From Pararhodobacter sp. (GTDB taxonomy: Bacteria > Pseudomonadota > Alphaproteobacteria > Rhodobacterales > Rhodobacteraceae), in assembly GCF_034676545.1 (NCBI RefSeq), contig NZ_JAUCBZ010000015.1:3718501-3782500 (forward strand): a stretch of DNA of 64,000 nucleotides. Direction: 5' to 3'. Below the pieces are notes generated by a model. It was given only the letters and a program-made list of their open reading frames with translations. It had not been told where the DNA came from and did no database searches. Numbering within the stretch: position 1 is the stretch's first letter; the number at the start of each line of letters is the position of its first letter. Shown piece after piece: positions 41,473 through 51,302 of the stretch. The position numbers and the translations under genes were made by a program.

Positions 41473-42191
41473 TCTTGAGCTCCTTCAACAGCAGCAGGCG
41501 CAGCCTCTGCCGACGCCGTTGCTTTCAACGCAGCGGGACGCGGCGCATCAGCATGGGCAGGCTTCTTGACGGCATCCTTGATGGTGACCCAGCCACCCTT
41601 CGACCCCGGAACGGCGCCCTTGACCATGATCAGGCCACGGTCGGCGTCGCAACGGACGATCTGCAGGTTTTGGGTGGTCACACGGACAGCGCCCATGTGG
41701 CCGGCCATCTTCTTGCCTTTGAACACCTTGCCAGGGTCCTGACACTGGCCCGTGGACCCGTGCGACCGGTGGCTGACGGACACGCCGTGCGAGGCCCGAA
41801 GACCGCCAAAGTTGTGGCGCTTCATGACACCCTGAAAGCCCTTACCGATCGAGGTGCCGGCGATGTCCACGAACTGCCCGGGCAGATAGTGGTCAGCCGA
41901 AATCTCGGCGCCAACGTCGATCAGGTTGTCAGGGCTGACACGGAACTCGGCAAGCTTGCGCTTTGGTGCCACGTTGGCTTTCGCGTAGTGGCCACGCATC
42001 GGCGCGGACACTCGCTTGGCCTTGGCGGTACCGGCGCCGAGTTGGACAGCGGTGTAACCATCGGTATCAGCGGTGCGCTGGGCGACCACTTGAAGACCAT
42101 CGAGTTGAAGAACGGTGACCGGAACCTGGCGACCATCCTCCATGAACAGCCGGGTCATGCCCAGCTTTTTTGCAATCACTCCAGAGCGCAT
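41469..42191 (-). CDS. rplC: 50S ribosomal protein L3
   Basis: 240-residue protein. MRSGVIAKKLGMTRLF, KGFQGVMKRHNFGGLRASHG and GSTGQCQDPGKVFKGKKMAGH are the hallmarks; the Q in GQCQ is the usual methylated glutamine site. The C-terminus has an Ala-rich extension (ATASAEAAPAAVEGAQE) common in this lineage. Confidence 0.97.
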   Translation of the reverse strand: MRSGVIAKKLGMTRLFMEDGRQVPVTVLQLDGLQVVAQRTADTDGYTAVQLGAGTAKAKRVSAPMRGHYAKANVAPKRKLAEFRVSPDNLIDVGAEISADHYLPGQFVDIAGTSIGKGFQGVMKRHNFGGLRASHGVSVSHRSHGSTGQCQDPGKVFKGKKMAGHMGAVRVTTQNLQIVRCDADRGLIMVKGAVPGSKGGWVTIKDAVKKPAHADAPRPAALKATASAEAAPAAVEGAQE

Positions 42192-42203
42192 CGTCTTGGC
42201 TCC

Positions 42204-42512
42204 TTATACCTTGATTTCGACGTCAACGCCGGCAGCGAGGTCGAGCTTCATGAGCGCGTCCACGGTCTGCGGGGTCGGATCGATGATGTCGAGAAGGCGC
42301 TTGTGCGTACGGATTTCCCACTGGTCGCGCGACTTCTTGTCGATGTGCGGACCACGCAGAACCGTGAACTTCTCAATTTTATTGGGCAATGGAATTGGCC
42401 CGCGAACGTTAGCGCCGGTACGCTTAGCCGTGTTCACGATTTCCGCGGTGCTGGCATCCAACACACGGTAATCAAAGGCTTTCAGCCGGATTCGAATAGT
42501 CTGACCTGACAT
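42204..42512 (-). CDS. rpsJ: 30S ribosomal protein S10
   Basis: 102-residue S10/NusE. IRIRLKAFDYRVLD and GPIPLPNKIEKFTVLRGPHIDKKSRDQWE fit. Also part of the transcription antitermination complex. It lies 46 bp after tuf, as in the str-S10 junction of many proteobacteria. Confidence 0.98.
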   Translation of the reverse strand: MSGQTIRIRLKAFDYRVLDASTAEIVNTAKRTGANVRGPIPLPNKIEKFTVLRGPHIDKKSRDQWEIRTHKRLLDIIDPTPQTVDALMKLDLAAGVDVEIKV

Positions 42513-42558
42513 TTGTCTTCCCTCAGGATTGGCGGCGGGGCCGGGTTACGGCCCCACC

Positions 42559-43743
<1,185 letters not shown>

Positions 43744-43773
43744 GATGGCTTCTCCTAATCTTGTGTTGCGGGC

Positions 43774-43824
43774 GGCGGGGATAACCCCGCCCTACAGGGC
43801 TGGTAGGGCGGGGTTATCCCCGCC
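43774..43824. repeat. Inverted pair of REP-like elements (family B) between fusA and tuf
   Basis: Two 22-bp copies, each with a GTAG head and a GGCGGGG/CCCCGCC palindrome, lie at 43774-43795 (minus) and 43803-43824 (plus). They face each other head to head across 7 bp, so they can form one perfect 22-bp hairpin. They fill most of the 87-bp fusA-tuf gap. Confidence 0.85.
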
Positions 43825-43830
43825 ACACCG

Positions 43831-45954
43831 TCAAGCGTATTTCTTCTGGATCTCGTCCGAGATATTCTGCGGCACAGCGTCGTAATGGTCGAACTGCATC
43901 GAGAACACGGCGCGGCCCGAAGACATGGAACGCAGGTTGTTGATGTAGCCGAACATATTGGCCAGCGGCACCATGCAGTCGATGACGTTGGCGTTGCCGC
44001 GCGAGTCCTGACCCTGCACCATGCCGCGACGGCTGGTCAGGTCACCGATGATCGACCCGGTGTATTCCTCGGGCGTCACGACTTCGACTTTCATGATCGG
44101 CTCGAGCATCTTTGCCCCAGCCTTGCGCATCCCTTCGCGCATTGCGGCGCGGGCAGCGATTTCGAAGGCCAGAACCGACGAGTTGACGTCGTGGAAGGCA
44201 CCGTCGATCAGCGACACTTTGAAGTCGATGACCGGGAAGCCTGCCAACGGGCCCGAATCCATCACCGATTTGATGCCCTTTTCGACACCCGGGATGTATT
44301 CTTTCGGCACCGTGCCGCCGACGATCTTGGATTCGAACGAATAACCTTCGCCCGGCTCGGTCGGTTCGATGATCAGCTTGACGCGCGCGAACTGGCCGGT
44401 ACCACCGGTCTGCTTCTTGTGCGTATAGTCGATCTCGGCCTTGTGGCTGATGGTCTCGCGATAGGCCACCTGAGGCGCGCCGATGTTGGCCTCGACCTTG
44501 AACTCGCGCTTCATGCGATCAACCAGGATGTCGAGGTGAAGCTCGCCCATGCCCTTCATGATCGTCTGACCCGACTCAAAGTCGGTTTCGACGCGGAACG
44601 ACGGGTCTTCGGCTGCCAGACGTGCCAGCGCAATACCCATCTTTTCCTGGTCGGCCTTGGTTTTCGGCTCGACTGCGATCTCGATCACAGGCTCAGGGAA
44701 GGTCATGGTTTCCAGAACCACCTGATTGGTCGGGCTGCACAGCGTGTCGCCCGTGGTGGTTTCCTTCAGACCGGCCAAGGCAATGATGTCGCCCGCAAAG
44801 GCTTCTTCGATTTCCTCACGGGCAATCGAATGCATCATCATCATGCGGCCGACGCGCTCGCGCTTGCCTTTGGTCGAGTTCATCATCTGGTCGCCCTTCT
44901 TGAGGGAACCGGAGTAGATCCGCGTAAAGGTCAGCGAGCCCACAAACGGGTCGTTCATGATCTTGAACGCCAGAGCCGAGAACGGCTCGGAGTCGTCGGC
45001 ATGACGCTCGATGTTGCGGGTTTCCGTCTCATCGTCGGGCGAGAAGCCCATGTAGGCCGGAATATCCAACGGCGACGGCAGATAGTCGATGACAGCGTTC
45101 AGCAGGGGCTGCACGCCCTTGTTCTTGAACGCGGAACCAGCGGTCACCGGGAAGAACGCCAGCTTCAGCGTGCCCTTGCGGATCAGGCTGCGCAGGGTTT
45201 TCTCGTCGGGCTCCTTGCCTTCGAGATACGCTTCCATCGCCGCGTCGTCCATGTCGACGGCAAGCTCGATCAGATTGGCGCGCCATTCGTCGGCAACGTC
45301 CTGAAGCTCGGCGCGAATCGGCCGACGGACCCAGTTTGCGCCGAGGTCTTCACCGATCCAGACCCACTCTTCCATCTTGATGAGGTCAATGATCCCCTCC
45401 AGGTGGTCTTCGCAACCGATCGGCAGAGCGATCGGCAACGGCTGGCCACCGGTGCGGTCCTTGATCATCGCGACGCATTTGAAGAAGTCTGCGCCGATCT
45501 TGTCCATCTTGTTGACGAACACGATGCGCGGAACCTTGTAACGGTCAGCCTGACGCCAGACGGTTTCGGTCTGCGGCTCGACACCGGCGTTGGCGTCCAG
45601 CAAGCAGACAGCACCGTCGAGAACCGCCAGCGAACGCTCGACTTCGATGGTGAAGTCGACGTGGCCAGGGGTGTCGATGATGTTGAACCGGTATTTGGTT
45701 TCAGCCGTGCCTTCGTTGGTCGGATCTTCCTGACGCTGCCACGTGGTTGTGGTTGCAGCCGAGGTGATGGTGATCCCGCGCTCTTGCTCCTGCTCCATCC
45801 AGTCCATGGTCGCGGCGCCTTCGTGCGTCTCGCCCATCTTGTGGTTCTTGCCGGTGTAGAACAGGATCCGCTCGGTCGTCGTGGTTTTACCCGCGTCGAT
45901 ATGCGCCATGATCCCGAAGTTGCGGTAGCGTGGTAGCTGATACTCGCGTGCCAT
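43831..45954 (-). CDS. fusA: Elongation factor G
   Basis: 707-residue translocase GTPase. AHIDAGKTTTTERIL (G1), DTPGHVDF (G3) and NKMDKIGADF (G4) are followed by domains II-V with GMGELHLDILVDRMKREF and RRGMVQGQDSRGNANVI. It lies between rpsG and tuf in the str operon. Confidence 0.98.
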   Translation of the reverse strand: MAREYQLPRYRNFGIMAHIDAGKTTTTERILFYTGKNHKMGETHEGAATMDWMEQEQERGITITSAATTTTWQRQEDPTNEGTAETKYRFNIIDTPGHVDFTIEVERSLAVLDGAVCLLDANAGVEPQTETVWRQADRYKVPRIVFVNKMDKIGADFFKCVAMIKDRTGGQPLPIALPIGCEDHLEGIIDLIKMEEWVWIGEDLGANWVRRPIRAELQDVADEWRANLIELAVDMDDAAMEAYLEGKEPDEKTLRSLIRKGTLKLAFFPVTAGSAFKNKGVQPLLNAVIDYLPSPLDIPAYMGFSPDDETETRNIERHADDSEPFSALAFKIMNDPFVGSLTFTRIYSGSLKKGDQMMNSTKGKRERVGRMMMMHSIAREEIEEAFAGDIIALAGLKETTTGDTLCSPTNQVVLETMTFPEPVIEIAVEPKTKADQEKMGIALARLAAEDPSFRVETDFESGQTIMKGMGELHLDILVDRMKREFKVEANIGAPQVAYRETISHKAEIDYTHKKQTGGTGQFARVKLIIEPTEPGEGYSFESKIVGGTVPKEYIPGVEKGIKSVMDSGPLAGFPVIDFKVSLIDGAFHDVNSSVLAFEIAARAAMREGMRKAGAKMLEPIMKVEVVTPEEYTGSIIGDLTSRRGMVQGQDSRGNANVIDCMVPLANMFGYINNLRSMSSGRAVFSMQFDHYDAVPQNISDEIQKKYA

Positions 45955-45966
45955 AATGTCAGCCCC

Positions 45967-46437
45967 TTACCAACGATAGTGGCTGAACGCTTTGTTTGCG
46001 TCGGCCATCTTGTGAGTGTCTTCGCGCTTTTTAACCGCGGTGCCGCGGCTGTTGACCGCGTCCGAAAGCTCGCCGGCAAGGCGCTCTTCCATGGTGTGCT
46101 CGTTGCGCTTGCGGGCCGCGATGATCAGCCAGCGAATCGCCAAAGCTTCACGACGGTTGGTCGCGACTTCGACAGGCACCTGATAGGTGGCACCACCGAC
46201 GCGGCGCGACTTCACTTCGACCGACGGCTTGATGTTCTCAAGCGCCTCGTGGAACACTTCGATCGGCGAACGCTTCAGGCGCTGCTCAACACGCTCGAGC
46301 GCGTTGTAAACGATGGTTTCGGCGACCGACTTCTTGCCGTCGACCATCAGGTTGTTCATGAATTTTGTCAGTACCTGGTCGCCATATTTGGCGTCGGGCA
46401 GGACTTGGCGCTTTTCAGCGGCGTGACGACGTGACAT
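45967..46437 (-). CDS. rpsG: 30S ribosomal protein S7
   Basis: 156-residue primary 16S-binding protein. MSRRHAAEKRQVLPDAKYGD, ERVEQRLKRSPIEVFHEALENIKP and the C-terminal REDTHKMADANKAFSHYRW are characteristic. It follows rpsL by 12 bp. Confidence 0.98.
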   Translation of the reverse strand: MSRRHAAEKRQVLPDAKYGDQVLTKFMNNLMVDGKKSVAETIVYNALERVEQRLKRSPIEVFHEALENIKPSVEVKSRRVGGATYQVPVEVATNRREALAIRWLIIAARKRNEHTMEERLAGELSDAVNSRGTAVKKREDTHKMADANKAFSHYRW

Positions 46438-46449
46438 CTGCGGATCTCC

Positions 46450-46821
46450 TTATTTCGGACGCTTCGCGCCGTATTTCGAACGACGCTGGCGGCGGTCTTT
46501 GACGCCTTGCGTATCGAGAACACCGCGGAGGATGTGGTAGCGAACACCGGGAAGGTCTTTGATACGACCGCCGCGGATCAGAACCACAGAGTGCTCCTGA
46601 AGGTTGTGCTTTTCACCGGGGATGTAGCTGATGACTTCAAAGCCATTGGTCAGACGCACCTTGGCGACTTTCCGCATAGCCGAGTTCGGCTTCTTTGGCG
46701 TCGTGGTGTAAACACGGGTACAAACGCCGCGCTTCTGCGGGCAGGATTCCAGGTGCATCGACTTGGAACGTTTAACTCGGGGCTGCCGCGGCTTGCGGAT
46801 CAGCTGTTGGATCGTTGGCAT
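46450..46821 (-). CDS. rpsL: 30S ribosomal protein S12
   Basis: 123-residue decoding-centre protein. The ATG at 46821 gives MPTIQQLIRKPRQPRVKRSKS. Conserved TTPKKPNSAMRKVAKVRL and GRIKDLPGVRYHILRGVLD carry the streptomycin-relevant lysines (wild-type TPKKPN and a normal GGRIKDLPG). First gene of the str operon. Confidence 0.98.
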   Translation of the reverse strand: MPTIQQLIRKPRQPRVKRSKSMHLESCPQKRGVCTRVYTTTPKKPNSAMRKVAKVRLTNGFEVISYIPGEKHNLQEHSVVLIRGGRIKDLPGVRYHILRGVLDTQGVKDRRQRRSKYGAKRPK

Positions 46822-47191
46822 ATCAATCGCCCTATCTTGCAACCCGTTCGTCCATCCCTCGTCAGAGAGGTTTCCGGGGGCAGTCCGTACTTAGGCACCT
46901 TGCGCGTCCGCAAAGCACAAAACCGCATGCGTTTCCCGGTTGGGAGACGCCGCGGTGGAGTTCCAGAGGATCGAAGCGGTGAAGCCCGGATCATGACCAC
47001 GTAGTGTTATCTAAAGCCCCGAGTCACACGACGTGCATGAACCGGGTGAGGGCCTTCTAGGGAGAGTCGCCCCCCTTGTCAACACAGCGCGAACCCCCGT
47101 GTGCCCCCGGTTTCAAGATTGTCGCCTTGGCCGCGTTGCCGCGCCGCTGGCTTGTTGCTAGGCTTGGGTTTTCCAACGGGAAATGCGCGCC
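46822..47191. other. Leader of the str operon and divergent upstream region
   Basis: 370 bp between the divergent rpsL and glycosyltransferase genes. It contains the str promoter at 47054-47082, which leaves an rpsL leader of more than 200 nt. No RNA gene or leader peptide was recognised. rpoBC, often just upstream in relatives, is not here. Confidence 0.5.
47054..47082 (-). promoter_or_regulatory. Sigma-70-type promoter of the str-S10 cluster
   Basis: TTGACA (47077-47082) and TAGAAG (47054-47059) separated by 17 bp on the minus strand, about 230 bp before rpsL. Confidence 0.65.
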
Positions 47192-48055
47192 ATGTCGATC
47201 CGCCGCCGTCTTCTTCGCCATCGCGCGGCCCGCCGGTCGCAGGTCATCGGGTTGTGCCGGTTTTCCTATCCTGCCCTGGGCGGGTTTCAAAGGGTCCACG
47301 AGACACTCGACGAGCGAAGGGCGTTCCTGTACGCGCCCGAACGCCTGAATGAGCGCTTTCGCATGTTCGAGGCGCTCACCCTGCCCTCGCTGCGCGCGCA
47401 GACCGACCCGGATTTCACCTTTCTGATCGTCATCGGCGAGGATTTGCCGGGTGACCATCTGAACCGGCTGAAATCCCTCACGGCAGACCTGCCGCAGGTG
47501 ATCATACAGGCGCATCCGCCGCTGCGGCACCGCACGATCATGGCCGAGGCGATCAACTCGGTGCGCCACAAGGACCGGTTCACCGTGCAGTTCCGGCTGG
47601 ATGACGATGACGCGGTGGGGGTGAATTTCGTCGCGGCGCTAAGACGCAATTTGCGCCAGTGTCTCGATGTGTTCGACGACGCGGCTTTGTTGGCGATGGA
47701 TTTCGTCAATGGCTATACCGCGCGCGCCAGTGCCAAAGGGCTGGAGGCCGAACCCGCCAAGCGGTTGCTGGTCAGTGCCGGTCTGGCAATCGCGTTTCGC
47801 CCCGGCCATCATCTGACGGTGATGAATTTCGGCCACCATGAGGTCTGGCAGCATATGCCGGTTCTCAGCCGCCTTGACCCGGATATGTGGATCCGCGGGG
47901 CAAATGATCACAACGATTCCCGAGAGGCCCTGGCGCAGAATGCCGTTTTGCTGACGCCCGCACAGGAACAGGACTTCCAGCGGGCGTTCGGCATCAATTC
48001 AGACGCGGTACGCGCAATCTGGCGGCGCAAAGATACGGCACAGGTTGGCGCGTGA
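47192..48055 (+). CDS. Putative rhamnosyltransferase-like glycosyltransferase
   Basis: About 287 residues resembling the Rhamno_transf family. VIGLCRFSYPALGGFQRVHE opens the domain, EALTLPSLRAQTDPDFTFLIVIGEDLP is typical of the nucleotide-binding half, and RLDDDDAV supplies the DxD-like metal motif. An ATG at 47183, three codons upstream, is also possible. The likely role is in envelope polysaccharide, but donor and acceptor are unknown. It converges with nosX and seems unrelated to it. Confidence 0.78.
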   Translation: MSIRRRLLRHRAARRSQVIGLCRFSYPALGGFQRVHETLDERRAFLYAPERLNERFRMFEALTLPSLRAQTDPDFTFLIVIGEDLPGDHLNRLKSLTADLPQVIIQAHPPLRHRTIMAEAINSVRHKDRFTVQFRLDDDDAVGVNFVAALRRNLRQCLDVFDDAALLAMDFVNGYTARASAKGLEAEPAKRLLVSAGLAIAFRPGHHLTVMNFGHHEVWQHMPVLSRLDPDMWIRGANDHNDSREALAQNAVLLTPAQEQDFQRAFGINSDAVRAIWRRKDTAQVGA

Positions 48056-48060
48056 GAGAG

Positions 48061-48086
48061 CAAAGGGCCTTGGTCGCGGCCCTTTG
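48061..48086. terminator. Convergent hairpin after the glycosyltransferase and nosX genes
   Basis: A perfect 9-bp stem CAAAGGGCC/GGCCCTTTG (48061-48069 with 48078-48086), 8-nt loop, in the 46-bp gap between the convergent genes. There is no strong T-run. Confidence 0.55.
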
Positions 48087-48101
48087 GTGTGGTGGCGCGA
48101 C

Positions 48102-49016
48102 TTAGCTTGCGAAGGCGAGTGAGGCGCGCGGGAAGGCCGCCAGGGTCGCGGTGATCGCGTCTTGATCCATCAGGCAACACGCCGTGCTCAGGGCGTCGGC
48201 CAAGGCCGCCGTCGGCGCGGTCACGGTGATCAAGCGCCAATGCGCCGGGGCGGGCGCGCCGGTCTGCGGGTCAAGGATATGGCTGACCGTGCCCGACGCA
48301 TCAAAGGTGATCGCGTGGGGCGAGGAGCTGGCCAAAGCGCCATCCCGCAGATGCACCGCATCCGGCGTCACCGTCTGCCCGTCGCTGAGCGAAACCGGCC
48401 AGTCGCCGCCCTGCGGATGCCCGCCAAGCGCCACGAACTCGCCGGTGTTGATCAGCACATCGTGCAACCCTTCGGCGCGCAGCAAAGCCGCCACTTTGTC
48501 GGCGATATACCCCTGCGCAATACCATTGAGGCTGAGCGCCATGCCGGGCTGCATCTCGATCGCGGCGGCGTCGATGCGCAGGCGCGACCAGCCGATCCGG
48601 CCCATCACCGTGGCAAGGCTGGCGGCGTCCGGCATCTGACCGGCGGAAATATGCTCGGCATACAGCGCCCAGAGCGGCTGGATCGTCGGGTCGAAACGCC
48701 CACCGCTGGCGGCATGAACGGCGCCGGCGGTGCTCAGGCATTCCAGCAGTTCAAAGGGCGGGTGATCCAGCCGCCCTGCGGTGTTCAGGCGAACCAGGGC
48801 CGAATTCGGATCATGCAAGGAGAAGATCGCCTCCAGCCGGGAAATCTCGCGCAGGGCGCGCGCGACAATCGCTTCGGCATCCGCATGCGCCAGCGTGATC
48901 GAGGCGTCCGCCCCCAGCGCCACGCCGCGCCATTGATGGATCGCTGTGGCCTTGGCCGGGGTGGCTGCGGCAAAGGCTGCGGAAATGGCGATGAAACGGC
49001 GTCGGGATAAAGACAT
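48102..49016 (-). CDS. nosX: NosX, FAD:protein FMN transferase (ApbE family)
   Basis: 304-residue periplasmic flavinyltransferase that attaches FMN to NosR. The N-terminus has a Tat-type motif SRRRFIA and a signal region. ApbE motifs include FSLHDPNSALVRLN, GGRFDPTIQPLW, ALSLNGIAQGYIADKV and the C-terminal DALSTACCLM. It is the last gene of nosCRZDFYLX and begins 3 bp after nosL. Confidence 0.93.
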   Translation of the reverse strand: MSLSRRRFIAISAAFAAATPAKATAIHQWRGVALGADASITLAHADAEAIVARALREISRLEAIFSLHDPNSALVRLNTAGRLDHPPFELLECLSTAGAVHAASGGRFDPTIQPLWALYAEHISAGQMPDAASLATVMGRIGWSRLRIDAAAIEMQPGMALSLNGIAQGYIADKVAALLRAEGLHDVLINTGEFVALGGHPQGGDWPVSLSDGQTVTPDAVHLRDGALASSSPHAITFDASGTVSHILDPQTGAPAPAHWRLITVTAPTAALADALSTACCLMDQDAITATLAAFPRASLAFAS

Positions 49017-49018
49017 GA

Positions 49019-49591
49019 TCAGCCCTCCATTTGGCGTGACAAGGCGCGCAGGCGCTGTTCGAAATCGGATTCTTCTTCGGCGTCGGTGCCCTCGTCGATT
49101 TCGACAGGGGCCAGCACCAACGCATCGGGGATCGCATCGAGGCGCAGGATCTCGCCGCCATGCTCACCCACAAAGGCCTCGGCCTCGGCCTGGGTGGAGA
49201 ATGGCACCAGTTCGGGCGCACCCATGCCGCCAACGATTTGCGAGCCCACCACATAAAGCGCCGTTTCCGCAGGTATCCAGTTGTGCGAGCCGGGGTCGTT
49301 CCAATCCGTCCCGCCGCCCATGTCGGACACATAGATCACGACAATGGCGTGGCTTTGCTCTGGCATCCGTTGATAGGCGACGGCATCGCGCACCTGGCTG
49401 AAGAACAGCGGATTCGGCAGGCCGCTCAAATGCACCTGCGCCTTGGGGCCGGGGTGTTCCAGCATGTTCATCTGGCAATAATGGCCCACCGCCTCGGCAT
49501 TCATCTGCACGGCATCGGGCAACGAGGCGACCTCCTCGCGGCAGGCCCCGAGGGCCAGCAGCGACAGGGCAAACAGTGCGGGGCGGATCAT
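49019..49591 (-). CDS. nosL: NosL copper chaperone lipoprotein
   Basis: 190-residue outer-face lipoprotein delivering copper for the CuZ site of NosZ. The lipobox LGAC places the lipidated Cys at residue 17. The conserved copper-binding motif HYCQMNM is at residues 37-43. An acidic C-terminal tail (DEGTDAEEESD) is visible. The ATG at 49591 overlaps the nosY stop (ATGA). Confidence 0.93.
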   Translation of the reverse strand: MIRPALFALSLLALGACREEVASLPDAVQMNAEAVGHYCQMNMLEHPGPKAQVHLSGLPNPLFFSQVRDAVAYQRMPEQSHAIVVIYVSDMGGGTDWNDPGSHNWIPAETALYVVGSQIVGGMGAPELVPFSTQAEAEAFVGEHGGEILRLDAIPDALVLAPVEIDEGTDAEEESDFEQRLRALSRQMEG

Positions 49592-50409
49592 GGCGTCACC
49601 TTGCGAAAAGCCAGCGTCGCCAGGCCGAGGCCGATCAACGGCCACAGCAGCACAGAGGCGAGCGCGTGGGTTGCGGGGATGGTGTTGGCGGCCCCGGCAA
49701 TCCCGGCGGCGGCGGCGGTCGCCTCGGAGGCGGCGAGGTTGTAAAGCCGGAAGGCATCGGCCGGGTTGCCGATCAGCATCCACGGGAACACCTGCGTCGT
49801 GAAGGTGCCGCCGTTATCCGCGACCACGGCCGCCAGCAGCCCCAGATCATAGAGCACGATCACCACCAGCCACAGGCCGATCACCAGCCCCGCCGCTGCA
49901 CCGGGGCGGCGCGCCCAGGCCGACAGGGCATAGCCCAGCGCCACAAAACTCGCACCCAGGAGTTCCGACGTCCAGAACAACCGCCACAGGGCCGGAAGGC
50001 CAGCCGTCGCGCGCGGGTCGGTCCAGATGGCGGCGGCGGCGGCGATGGCGTAGCCCACCGCCAAAGCCAGCGCCAGAATGCCGAGATGCGCCACGAATTT
50101 GCCCAGCAGCAGTTCCAGCCGCGACACGGGATAGGTCAGCACCAGCGACAGGGTGCCGCGTTCGACCTCGCCTGCCACGGCATCAAAACTCATCAACAAG
50201 GCCACCAGCGGCACGAGGTAAACCGCAAGGCTGGTCAGGCTGGCGACGGTGACCGACAGCCGGTCCGTGCCCACCTCGCCGGTCGGCGCGCTGCCCGCGG
50301 CGGACAGCACCATCGCGAACACCGCCATCATGCCGACGGCGATCACCACCCAGCGGTTGCGCAGTGCGATGCGGAACTCGGCGCCTGCGCCGGTCAGGAT
50401 GCGGTTCAT
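49588..50409 (-). CDS. nosY: NosY ABC transporter permease
   Basis: 273-residue polytopic membrane protein of the NosDFY complex, which works in CuZ assembly. Several hydrophobic helices are visible; GEVERGTLSLVLTYPVSRLELLLGKF is the typical coupling region of ABC-2 permeases. Its start overlaps nosF and its stop overlaps nosL, each as ATGA. Confidence 0.93.
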   Translation of the reverse strand: MNRILTGAGAEFRIALRNRWVVIAVGMMAVFAMVLSAAGSAPTGEVGTDRLSVTVASLTSLAVYLVPLVALLMSFDAVAGEVERGTLSLVLTYPVSRLELLLGKFVAHLGILALALAVGYAIAAAAAIWTDPRATAGLPALWRLFWTSELLGASFVALGYALSAWARRPGAAAGLVIGLWLVVIVLYDLGLLAAVVADNGGTFTTQVFPWMLIGNPADAFRLYNLAASEATAAAAGIAGAANTIPATHALASVLLWPLIGLGLATLAFRKVTP

Positions 50410-51302
50410 GACGGCCTCCTTTGGCTGAAATGGCTGTAGATATCCTCAAGGCTGGGCGGCAGGACCTCGACATCGTCAATCATCGCCCCCAGCGCCGCGA
50501 TCTGACCGAGGCGGCCGAGCTTGTCGTCATACGAGCAGCTCAGATTGACCATCAGCCCATTGCAACGCGTGCCTTGCAGCATGGCCGCAACCTGATCGGC
50601 GGCGTCCGGCTTGGCGGTGATCTGCATCTGGATCGGCAAGGCCGCCCGACGCCGCAGCACCGACAGGGAATCGTTGGCGACCATCACGCCGCCCGACAGG
50701 ATGACGATCCGGTCGGTGCGCGCCTCGACCTCGGTCAGGGCGTGGCTCGACAACAGGATCGACGCGCCATCGGCGGCCAATTCGTCGAGCATGGCGTAAA
50801 AATCGCGCCGCGACACCGGGTCGAGGCCCGAGGTCGGCTCATCGAGAACCAGCAGTTTCGGCTGCCCGATGATCGCCTGCGCCAGACCGACGCGCTGGCG
50901 CATCCCCTTGGAATAGGTGCCGATGCGGCGGTTGGCGGCATGGCCAAGGCCCACCCGCTCCAGCAGGGTATCGGCCATGTTCACCGGCTCGCCGCGCAAA
51001 CGCAGGTAATAGCGGATCTGCTCGCGCCCGGTCAAAGCCGGGTGAAAGGCCACGTTTTCGGGCAGATAGGCCACCTGACGCCGCGCGGCATTGCTGCCCG
51101 GGGCGGCGTCGGTCACGCGGATCTCGCCGCTGTCGGCCTCGATCAGACCCAGGATGATCTTCATCAGGGTCGATTTACCGGCACCGTTATGACCCAGCAA
51201 GGCCACCCGCTCGCCGGGGGCCACGCTGAAGCCCACGGCATCCAGCGCGCGGGTCTCGCCAAAGGTCTTAGTGACCTTCGAGAGAAGAAGAGTCGTCATC
51301 AT
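50406..51302 (-). CDS. nosF: NosF ABC transporter ATP-binding protein
   Basis: About 298-residue ATPase of NosDFY. Walker A is GHNGAGKST, the signature is YSKGMRQRVG, and Walker B is LLVLDEPTSGLD. Two adjacent ATGs (51302 and 51299) lie 5 and 8 nt after a GGAAG site; the TTG-initiated longer frame is unlikely. It overlaps the 3' end of nosD. Confidence 0.93.
   Translation of the reverse strand: MMTTLLLSKVTKTFGETRALDAVGFSVAPGERVALLGHNGAGKSTLMKIILGLIEADSGEIRVTDAAPGSNAARRQVAYLPENVAFHPALTGREQIRYYLRLRGEPVNMADTLLERVGLGHAANRRIGTYSKGMRQRVGLAQAIIGQPKLLVLDEPTSGLDPVSRRDFYAMLDELAADGASILLSSHALTEVEARTDRIVILSGGVMVANDSLSVLRRRAALPIQMQITAKPDAADQVAAMLQGTRCNGLMVNLSCSYDDKLGRLGQIAALGAMIDDVEVLPPSLEDIYSHFSQRRPS

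Noticed and set aside
43885..45936. A 683-codon open frame antisense to fusA
   Set aside because: It mirrors fusA codon by codon, is rich in His, Arg, Asp and Gln as expected for reverse-complement GC-rich coding sequence, and shows no domain. fusA is certain.
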